DNA of 64,000 nucleotides from contig NZ_JAQQTG010000002.1 of NCBI RefSeq assembly GCF_028561335.1, forward strand, positions 158,287 through 222,286. The letters are read 5' to 3'. Under the pieces are notes generated by a model, which was not told where the DNA came from, did not search any database, and saw nothing but the letters and a program-made list of their open reading frames with translations. This stretch comes from Aequorivita todarodis (GTDB lineage Bacteria > Bacteroidota > Bacteroidia > Flavobacteriales > Flavobacteriaceae). Both the position numbers and the translations under genes were made by a program. How positions within the stretch are numbered: the first letter of the stretch is position 1; each line of letters starts with the position of its first letter. Of this stretch, positions 42,078-49,604 are shown piece after piece.

Positions 42078-42200
42078 TTAAGTGTTAAGTGTTAAGTGTT
42101 AAGTGTTAAGTGTTAAGTGTTAAGTGTTAAGTGTTAAGTGTTAAGTGTTAAGTGTTAAGTGTTAAGTGTTAAGTGTTAAGTGTTAAGTGTTAAGTGTTAA
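42078..42200. repeat. Perfect TTAAGTG heptad array, 17 copies
   Basis: Seventeen identical TTAAGTG units without a single mismatch (42078-42196) plus TTAA, then an A-run. It lies between the convergent acyl-CoA dehydrogenase and porin genes; the remaining spacer to 42313 is A+T-rich without other features. The perfection suggests recent expansion. Confidence 0.97.
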
Positions 42201-42313
42201 AAAAACGAATATTCTTATCCATGACAGTTAATTATATAAAGAAAAGACATTTTTTTTACACTTAAAAGAGCTTATTTCTTAGGATTTTTATTTAAGAGAT
42301 TATTTTACTTTGC

Positions 42314-44197
42314 TTACAGGAAGAAATTCCAAACCAACCCAAATCGCAGCACATTATCGCGATACGGATAGCCCGGCGCGGCAAAATATTCGTTCTTTCC
42401 GCCAAAGAGTGCGGTAAAGTTTTCATAAATAAAGTAAATGCGTGTCTGCCGAATTTTGGCATTGAAGAAAATATCCACCAACGGAAACCCGCCCAATTCC
42501 TGATCGTTCTGCACATAAAACTCTGCCAGCACTGGATCGTAGGCGTTCATATTATATTGTGTGAAGTATTTAAAAGTAACACCCGTCTGCATAAACAAAG
42601 CACGCTTAAACCAATGGTCCTCAAAATAAAGCGAGTTTCGGGTAATGAGCTGTGGCACATTAAAAACCATTTGGCCGCTTAACACCTGCTGGTACATCAA
42701 CGTGTTGTCTAATCCAAAATGCCCGAACTTAAATTCCTTTTCGGCCTTTACTTTTAAATAATCTACCCGTTCCGAAGCCTGCAATGGCGTAGGAGTGCTG
42801 TCGTTGGCCTTTATTCCGAAGTATGCGTAATCGTCAATTCCCGTGTAGCTCACGGAAGCATTCCCGAATTTTTTGGTATTGATTTCAAACTTCAGTTCTT
42901 GGGTTTTTACATTGTTCAGCTCGGTTTTCCAATTGTAGTTTTGGTAATCGCTTTGGTACAATTGAAAATTGAAATTTGGCGCTACGGAATGCACGGTTAT
43001 AGAAGCCTTGGCATTATAATCTTCATTCAAATCATACGATGCTGCGCCTTGCAGATAATTGCCATCATAATCGCCGGCCACGTTTATCGCCCCTTTTCCG
43101 CTGAGCTTAAACCCGCGATATTCCTTTTCATAAGCCGCCCCGGCTTCAATGATGTTTCCTTTTATTCGGTTGGGAATACGTTCTTCATCAAGTATTAAAA
43201 CCGAATTATACCCATAATTAAAATCGGTATAACCTGCCCAAGCCGTAATTTTTCCGATGAGGGAATTATTGAAATCGGCATAGGCCTTCACATTGAAATC
43301 CTCCAGTTTTGTTTCCGTTTCCAAATTGCTGCTTTCATACGAAGGCCCAAAAGCACTGTACGGCGCACTTTGAATATATCTAAAAAATTTATCCTCATAA
43401 CTCAGCACATTTCCAATGGTAAGCACCGAATATCCCGTGCTGTCGCGCTGGCTGAGCAGTTCGTAGTAATGGTCGCCATAAAAACGCAGGCCTTCCAGTT
43501 TGTTTTCGGCATTTTCAAAATTTACGTCCAACCTGCCCCGGTCCCTAAATTCGGGGTCGTCGCTTATGAAAAGCTGCAACGAGTTATCGGTCAGCCCGCC
43601 GTTCTCTTGGTTATAAATGTCCTGGGCCGCCACGTGGGCACGGGCAACATAGCGCTTGCTTTTGGTGTGATAGTTTGAGGTGAATAGAAAATTACCCGTG
43701 CTCGTTAAAATATGTTGGTACTTCCCGAGCGAGCGGACCCCTTTATAGCCAATTGAAAAATTGAATTGCGGCGAAGTGTTCACCGTAAAAAAAGCATCCA
43801 ATTGTTGCCCTTGCTCATAAGCGGTCTTAAAATAAAGCTCGGTAAGCGGCGTGGGCACGTTGAAATAATTCACACCCGCTATTTCTTTATAATTGAAATG
43901 GTGCGACTGCGCGGCAAAAAGCGGTTTCAAGTTTAATCTGTCGAAGGAATAGGCAAGCGAATTGTACGTCTGCCCCACGTTTGAAAACTGAAGCAGCTCA
44001 AAATTGTCCTTTCTTAAATAATTGAATTTATATTTTTTGTGAATGGAAAGTGTCGTATCCACAAAAGTAGTATCGCGGGCGGTCGAAATGATTTTGTAAT
44101 AATCAATCGGCGGTTTTTCCTTTTTTGCGGAAGGAGTTTGCGAAAACACAGTTGCCGAAGCAGAGATAATAAGAAGGAGCAAAAGTGTCTTTTTCAT
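42314..44197 (-). CDS. Putative outer-membrane porin (Porin_10 type)
   Basis: 627 residues with a signal peptide (MKKTLLLLLIISASATVFSQ) and alternating aromatic/hydrophobic strands through the C-terminus, ending in a Phe-rich strand (VLRFGLVWNFFL) typical of beta barrels. The segment HKKYKFNYLRKDNFELLQFSNVGQTYN matches the conserved start of the Porin_10 putative porins of Bacteroidota. Substrate unknown. TACCTTTG at 44225-44218 (minus) may be its -7 box. Confidence 0.85.
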   Translation of the reverse strand: MKKTLLLLLIISASATVFSQTPSAKKEKPPIDYYKIISTARDTTFVDTTLSIHKKYKFNYLRKDNFELLQFSNVGQTYNSLAYSFDRLNLKPLFAAQSHHFNYKEIAGVNYFNVPTPLTELYFKTAYEQGQQLDAFFTVNTSPQFNFSIGYKGVRSLGKYQHILTSTGNFLFTSNYHTKSKRYVARAHVAAQDIYNQENGGLTDNSLQLFISDDPEFRDRGRLDVNFENAENKLEGLRFYGDHYYELLSQRDSTGYSVLTIGNVLSYEDKFFRYIQSAPYSAFGPSYESSNLETETKLEDFNVKAYADFNNSLIGKITAWAGYTDFNYGYNSVLILDEERIPNRIKGNIIEAGAAYEKEYRGFKLSGKGAINVAGDYDGNYLQGAASYDLNEDYNAKASITVHSVAPNFNFQLYQSDYQNYNWKTELNNVKTQELKFEINTKKFGNASVSYTGIDDYAYFGIKANDSTPTPLQASERVDYLKVKAEKEFKFGHFGLDNTLMYQQVLSGQMVFNVPQLITRNSLYFEDHWFKRALFMQTGVTFKYFTQYNMNAYDPVLAEFYVQNDQELGGFPLVDIFFNAKIRQTRIYFIYENFTALFGGKNEYFAAPGYPYRDNVLRFGLVWNFFL

Positions 44198-44245
44198 TCT
44201 TTAAATAAACTTTCGGGCAAAGGTATATTTTTTTTGGCTGAAAGG

Positions 44246-44316
44246 GTTATTGTGTTATTGAGTTATTAAATACATTTAAACCATCCTTTTTCAATAACTG
44301 AATAACTTATTAACTT
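44246..44316. repeat. Inverted 8-nt-period GTTATT / AATAAC repeat
   Basis: The left arm is GTTATTGT, GTTATTGA, GTTATTAA (44246-44269). The right arm is AATAACTG, AATAACTT, ATTAACTT (44293-44316). The arms are inverted and both keep an 8-nt period, in the divergent spacer between the porin and rnhB genes. The right arm overlaps TAACTTTG (44311-44318), the likely -7 box of rnhB. Confidence 0.8.
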
Positions 44317-44322
44317 TGCGGC

Positions 44323-44922
44323 ATGCTCAAGTCAAAAATAAACCCCAATCTCTTGGAATGCGGGACAGACGAAGCAGGCCGAGGCTGCTTAGCCGGACCT
44401 GTTACTGCCGCTGCAGTGATTCTTCCCGATAATTTTCAGCATCCTTTTCTGAATGATAGCAAGCAACTTGCAGAAAAAAAACGATTGGAACTGAAAGCTA
44501 TTATTGAGCGCGAAGCTATTTGCTATAAAGTGGTTCACGTAATGATGGACGAGATTGACGAGATAAACATCCTAAACGCTTCCATTTTGGGAATGCACCG
44601 CGCCATAGAAGGACTGTCGTGCGCTCCCCAGTTTATAGCCATTGACGGCAACCGCTTTAAACCTTTTGGGAAAACACCTTTTGAATGTGTGGTAAAGGGT
44701 GACGGAAAATTTCTGCACATTGCGGCTGCCTCCATTTTGGCAAAAACCTATCGCGACGAATATATGACGGCGCTCCACAATGATTTTCCGCAATACAATT
44801 GGAAGCAAAACAAAGGCTATCCCACCAAAGAGCACCGCGAGGCAATCCGCAACAACGGAACGACTATTTTTCACAGAAAAAGCTTCAAACTGCTTCCCGA
44901 ACAACTGAAATTCCCTTTATAA
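44323..44922 (+). CDS. rnhB: Ribonuclease HII
   Basis: 199 residues. Catalytic motif at the N-terminus: [22 protein letters not shown] (Asp and Glu of the acidic site); AIDGNRF and [22 protein letters not shown] carry the remaining acidic residue and the conserved helix. It removes RNA, including single ribonucleotides, from DNA. Ends in [18 protein letters not shown] substrate-binding sequence. A possible promoter lies in the repeat just upstream. Confidence 0.95.
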   Translation: MLKSKINPNLLECGTDEAGRGCLAGPVTAAAVILPDNFQHPFLNDSKQLAEKKRLELKAIIEREAICYKVVHVMMDEIDEINILNASILGMHRAIEGLSCAPQFIAIDGNRFKPFGKTPFECVVKGDGKFLHIAAASILAKTYRDEYMTALHNDFPQYNWKQNKGYPTKEHREAIRNNGTTIFHRKSFKLLPEQLKFPL

Positions 44923-45058
44923 AAATTCTTGCCTCCCTCAAAATTGGCTGCAACTCCTAAAATTCCCGTTCAGCCCCAATAATACGCCGTTCACAATTTT
45001 ATATTTAAAATTTTTTAATAGTTGGTTTAATTTTAAAAAAAAAAGAAAAACTACTATT

Positions 45059-46444
45059 ATGAAAACAACTATACTCACACTTTTCATGTTTGTGGCTATA
45101 TGTACTGCAAAAGCCGCAGAACTTTTGGTTCCCTCGCAATATGCAACTATTCAGGAAGCCATTGTGGCAGCATCGCCTGGAGATGTTATTATCGTTTCAA
45201 ACGGTATATATGTTGAAAATTTAGATTTTTTGGGCAAGGCCATTACGGTTACCAGCAATTTCCATACTACGGGCAATGTAAATGATATCCTAAACACCAT
45301 CATTGACGGAAGCCAACCAATCGACACGGATTTCGGCAGCTGTGTGAGGTTTGCCAATAACGAAACCGAAACTTCCGTTTTAAAAGGTTTTACCATCACG
45401 GGTGGCAGTGGCACCAAAACATACAACCCAGCAGAAAACCGCTATTTTAGGACAGGTGGCGGTATTTTAATTGACCACGCCTCTCCTACCATAATCCACA
45501 ATATAATCCGAAACAACGCCTGCGTTGCCGAAAGCGGTGTGTTTGGCGCAGGTGGCGGAGGGATCCGCATGGGGTTTGGGCAGCCCGTGATAGAAAACAA
45601 CGTTATCAAAAACAATCTGGGCGGCTATGCCGGAGGTATTATGATTGCCTATTGCGGCGGAACTGTTTTAAGAAATAACCTCATAGCATATAACCTTGCA
45701 ACAGGTTCATTTAACGGCGGTGGCGGCGTATATGTAGATTGGGAGCCGATAACCCTGGAAAACAATACCATTGTAAAAAATCATTCTGACGATAAAGGCG
45801 GCGGGATCATCTCTACGGGTACCAGCACCGTCATCGTTAATTGTATAATCTATGGCAATACCGCCACCAACGGTTTCCCGCAAATCTTCAAACGTTTTGG
45901 AGGAGGGAACGCCACCCTTACCTATACCGCCATTGAAGGTGGCTTTGACGGAACGGGCGATGAAGAGGGAATGATCACCGACGACCCCTTGTTTGAAGAT
46001 ACAAATAGCTTTTACCTTACTCCATCTTCGCCTTGTATAGACACTGGAAACCCCGATCCGCAGTACAACGATGTGGAGGATCCATCAAATCCTGGGAATG
46101 CTTTATTTCCAGCCATGGGCACGCTTAGAAATGACATGGGCGCCTATGGGGGGCAAGGCTCCGCGGTAATTCTTGGCATACCTGAACATGAAGTGGATCC
46201 TGAAAGAATACGGGTTCAATATGTTAATCCGTATAATAACGAAGGGCTTTATATTATTTCAAAAGAAGTAGCCCATATAAACCTACAATACATTTCGATA
46301 GATGGAAAAATACTTTTCCAGAAGCAAGACCTCCCGTTAAACCCCGGGAAAAACCTAATTCCATTGGAAATCAGTACCTCTGGATTGTTGCGCATAACCC
46401 CGACCAAAGGAGCGCCCATAATACTAAAACTTATTAAAAAATAA
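45059..46444 (+). CDS. Secreted right-handed beta-helix protein
   Basis: 461 residues. Signal peptide (MKTTILTLFMFVAICTAKAA), then VPSQYATIQEAIVAASPGDVIIV, which opens many parallel beta-helix (pectate-lyase-like) proteins. Coils with repeated NNxIxxN turns follow (IIHNIIRNNACV, VIENNVIKNN, VLRNNLIAYN, TLENNTIVKN). The last 65 residues (LQYISIDGKILFQ...GLLRITPTKGAPIILKLIKK) resemble a worn T9SS sorting domain. Catalytic residues were not identified; it may bind or cleave a polysaccharide. A LytTR regulator follows 65 nt downstream. Confidence 0.8.
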   Translation: MKTTILTLFMFVAICTAKAAELLVPSQYATIQEAIVAASPGDVIIVSNGIYVENLDFLGKAITVTSNFHTTGNVNDILNTIIDGSQPIDTDFGSCVRFANNETETSVLKGFTITGGSGTKTYNPAENRYFRTGGGILIDHASPTIIHNIIRNNACVAESGVFGAGGGGIRMGFGQPVIENNVIKNNLGGYAGGIMIAYCGGTVLRNNLIAYNLATGSFNGGGGVYVDWEPITLENNTIVKNHSDDKGGGIISTGTSTVIVNCIIYGNTATNGFPQIFKRFGGGNATLTYTAIEGGFDGTGDEEGMITDDPLFEDTNSFYLTPSSPCIDTGNPDPQYNDVEDPSNPGNALFPAMGTLRNDMGAYGGQGSAVILGIPEHEVDPERIRVQYVNPYNNEGLYIISKEVAHINLQYISIDGKILFQKQDLPLNPGKNLIPLEISTSGLLRITPTKGAPIILKLIKK

Positions 46445-46509
46445 TTATTCTTACATAGAGTTACCCGATTTCATTTTTTGCATCGGCCCCTTTCCGGTAA
46501 TTTTATGCT

Positions 46510-46941
46510 ATGGCTAAAAACTACCGTTCCCGATACGATACAAAAATCATTGTCATTCTGGCAACGATTCTTCAAAATGATGCAAAAACGGCCCATAATC
46601 CCGCTCAGCACAAGTCCCGGTTTTTTACACAGATCAACCATTCCATCTTTTGCATTCCGGTGGAAGAGGTGCTCTGCTTTATTTTTGAGGATGGCGCAAC
46701 AATCCTAACAACAACCTCAGGCCGTAATTATATTGTAAAATACAGTTTGGAAAGTTTGGAAACCTTATTGGATCCGCAATATTTTTTCAGGATAAACAGA
46801 AGGTGTATCGCAAACATCGATAGTTTCAAAAAGATAAATATTCTCTCCAAAAGCAGAATAGAACTCGTTTTAAGAAATGGCTCCAAAGAAATACTCAGTC
46901 GGTCCAAAAACGCTGCTTTCAAAACCTGGCTTGATTGTTAG
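46510..46941 (+). CDS. LytTR DNA-binding regulator without receiver domain
   Basis: 143 residues. The C-terminal about 100 residues form a LytTR domain (IPVEEVLCFIFEDGATILTT, SLESLETLLDPQYFFRINRRCIANIDSFKKI). The N-terminal about 40 residues are too short for a response receiver or membrane sensor. LytTR domains bind direct repeats upstream of promoters. It may control its own cluster or the neighbouring beta-helix gene; this is inferred from position only. The ATG at 46510 is chosen because the ATG at 46505 is in another frame. Confidence 0.88.
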   Translation: MAKNYRSRYDTKIIVILATILQNDAKTAHNPAQHKSRFFTQINHSIFCIPVEEVLCFIFEDGATILTTTSGRNYIVKYSLESLETLLDPQYFFRINRRCIANIDSFKKINILSKSRIELVLRNGSKEILSRSKNAAFKTWLDC

Positions 46942-47041
46942 CCATGTTTTCCACCCCCTCGGCCAAATCTTGTTGAAAACCCGTCAATAAACTATTTCAA
47001 CTAATTATAGAACCATCACTTTTCCTTGCTATTTTTGTGTT

Positions 47042-49495
47042 ATGGGAAAAATTCTGGGGAAACTTTTTGCGCTTTTACTTTTCGTAGCGATCTTTTTGGG
47101 AGTTTTTGGGGCTTGCGACAAAACCCCGCCAAAAACGGGCACTCTGATGGATTTCGTTCCAGAAAATACGTCCGTGGTCTTTAAGATTTCAAATTTTGAA
47201 AATCTGCAGGCCGATATTGAAAATAATTCGCTGCTTTCCAAATTTGAAAAAACAGTGCCTTATTCCTTTTTTACCGAAAAGAAGGCATTGCTGAAGAAGC
47301 TGCACCCCAGCTCGCAAAGCCTTTTCTGTATAAATGAAGTGAATGATTCCGTTTCGGCATTTACCTTTATTTCAAAACAGACGAAGCACCTTTTTCAGAC
47401 AGATTCCATCAAAAATAGAACTATTGAAACTTTAACGTTGGACGGCCAATCATTCCAACGGATTACCATTGACAAGGAAATTGCATATTCCGCGACCATA
47501 GACAGCGTTTTTGTGGTTTCATCTTCGCAACAGCTGTTGCAGGATATTTTAAATAGAAAAACCGAACGCGATGAAACCTTTAAAAAAGTTTTCAATCTGC
47601 CGTCTTCAAACGGTTTTACGGCTTTGATCCGCGGAAACAAAGTGGCGTTGAACGATTCCAAAAAAGTTGCTTTCACTTCTTGGAGCGCCCTGGACGTTGC
47701 TATTGCCCCAGAAGCTTTTACAGCTACCGGAATCACTTTGGCAACAGACACCATCCCGCAACTTTTAAACGTTTTTGAAGGACAAGTGCCACAGCAAAAC
47801 GACGTTTCGGCTTTGGTGCCTTCGGATGCGCTGGGCGCTGTGAGCTTTACGTTTAACGATGCTGAAAAATTCCAAAAAAACCTGCGGAACTTCCGTGGCG
47901 AAAAAAAAGCCGTGCAAACCACAGGGATTTTCGGCTCCGTTAGTGAAGTTGGCTCCATTCAGTTTAAAACAGAAACCGCAATCTTCATAAAAAGTATTGA
48001 CGCCTCCCTAACGGGTGATGCCCTGGCGCGCTATGTTTCGGCAAAGAGTGAATTTCGTGAGATTAAAATAAGCAGTTTCAGCGAACCGCAGTTGTTCCAA
48101 AAAACCTTTTCGCCTTTTATAAATTCCGAAAAGGCACATTTTGTTTTCCAACTGGATAATTTCTTTGTTTTCACGGAAAGCGAAACTACCGCACAGCAGC
48201 TAATCAGCGATTTTCAGAATAACAATACGTTAAAAAACACTTCCTATTTTGAAAATACCGCAACCGATTTGAGCACGGCTTCTTCCCTATTGATCCTTAA
48301 AATGAAGGGCGAATTTTCGGAAGCTATTGCAGGGTTTTTCAACGCCAAAAGCAAAGCAGCGATACAAAATATCTCGTTCGATGAATTTCCACTGGCTGCC
48401 CTGCAATTAAGTTATGACAGAAATTTTGCGCATCTAACCTTAAGTTGCAAAGAAGCGGGCACAGCAGCAAAGAGCATCTCGGGAACGGTTACTGAAAAAT
48501 TCAGCTTAAAACTTGAAAATGCCGTGCTGGGCGATCCCCAGCTAATTGAAGGCCATAACGGAAGCAGCTATATTGTAGCGCAGGACATTGGCAACAAACT
48601 CTATTTTATTTCAGAAAACGGAAAAATTCTTTGGACCAAAAACCTCGGCTCGGCCATTTTGGGCAACGTGAAGGAAGTTGAAATTTCAGGCAGTAAACAC
48701 ATTGCCTTTGCCACGAAAGAAGCATTCCATATTTTGGACCGAAACGGAAAAGAAGCAAAACCGTTCCCCATAAAATTCAAGGATGAAGTTACCCAGCCAC
48801 TTTCCGTCTTTGATTATGACAACAACCGCAATTATCGGTTTGTGGTCGTACAGGGAAAAGAAATGTTGATGTACGACAAAAATGGCAAGACCGTGAAGGG
48901 TTTCGGCTTCAACAAAGCGAAAAGTACTATTGTGCAATCGCCCGTGCATATTAGGATGGGCAATAAAGATTACATCGTGGTTGCCGAAGAAAGCGGAAAG
49001 CTCAACATTTTGAGCCGTGTGGGAAAACCCCGGGTTACGGTTTCAAAAAACTTCAATTTTTCTGAAATACCGATTGCGGAAGAAGACAATACTTTTGTTG
49101 TGATTACGAAGGAAAATACCAAGGAACGCATTTCCCAAAACGGAAAGGTTTCATCGCAAAAGTTGGATGTTGGCAGCAATTACTGGTTTGCTATTTTAGA
49201 AAACACAAAAGTAACCTTGGACGACAACAAGCTCCGGATAAATGGAAAACTTGCGGAACTCCCGCTTGGGCTATACACAAGACCACGACTCTTCAACGTG
49301 AAGCAAAATAGCTACGTTACCATTACGGAAACCCAAGAAAAAAAGGTTTATGTTTTTGATAAAAATGGCGAGCCTCTGAATGGGTTTCCCGTTTATGGCA
49401 CCTCTGCGGCTTCAATGGATGCCAGCAATGGAAAAAGCTCTAAAAATCTTGTGGTCAAGGGAGAAGCAGATACTGTTTTAATGTATTCCTTATAA
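47042..49495 (+). CDS. Large lipoprotein, uncharacterised, propeller-like C-terminus
   Basis: 817 residues. Lipoprotein signal ends at VFGAC (Cys25). The first half (to about 470) resembles DUF3352-type surface proteins in composition (LMDFVPENTSVVFKISNFENL); the second half has repeated short beta segments (NKLYFISENGKILWTKNLG, KEAFHILDRNGKEAKPFP, KEMLMYDKNGKTVKGF), suggesting a PQQ-like propeller. I do not recognise a function. It follows rnhB after the beta-helix/LytTR pair. TATTTTTG lies 5-12 nt before the ATG. Confidence 0.75.
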   Translation: MGKILGKLFALLLFVAIFLGVFGACDKTPPKTGTLMDFVPENTSVVFKISNFENLQADIENNSLLSKFEKTVPYSFFTEKKALLKKLHPSSQSLFCINEVNDSVSAFTFISKQTKHLFQTDSIKNRTIETLTLDGQSFQRITIDKEIAYSATIDSVFVVSSSQQLLQDILNRKTERDETFKKVFNLPSSNGFTALIRGNKVALNDSKKVAFTSWSALDVAIAPEAFTATGITLATDTIPQLLNVFEGQVPQQNDVSALVPSDALGAVSFTFNDAEKFQKNLRNFRGEKKAVQTTGIFGSVSEVGSIQFKTETAIFIKSIDASLTGDALARYVSAKSEFREIKISSFSEPQLFQKTFSPFINSEKAHFVFQLDNFFVFTESETTAQQLISDFQNNNTLKNTSYFENTATDLSTASSLLILKMKGEFSEAIAGFFNAKSKAAIQNISFDEFPLAALQLSYDRNFAHLTLSCKEAGTAAKSISGTVTEKFSLKLENAVLGDPQLIEGHNGSSYIVAQDIGNKLYFISENGKILWTKNLGSAILGNVKEVEISGSKHIAFATKEAFHILDRNGKEAKPFPIKFKDEVTQPLSVFDYDNNRNYRFVVVQGKEMLMYDKNGKTVKGFGFNKAKSTIVQSPVHIRMGNKDYIVVAEESGKLNILSRVGKPRVTVSKNFNFSEIPIAEEDNTFVVITKENTKERISQNGKVSSQKLDVGSNYWFAILENTKVTLDDNKLRINGKLAELPLGLYTRPRLFNVKQNSYVTITETQEKKVYVFDKNGEPLNGFPVYGTSAASMDASNGKSSKNLVVKGEADTVLMYSL

Positions 49496-49604
49496 AAAAT
49501 AGCCTGCGTTAATTCCCTGGCTATTAAAACAGTTGCAAAAATATACTGCTTGATCGCTGCAAATTTGCTACCTTGTAATTCCAATTTATCTATCCCCGCA
49601 AAAA

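Noticed and set aside
42078..42200. CRISPR array
   Set aside because: Units of 7 nt are contiguous with no spacers, and no cas genes are present; it is a simple tandem repeat.
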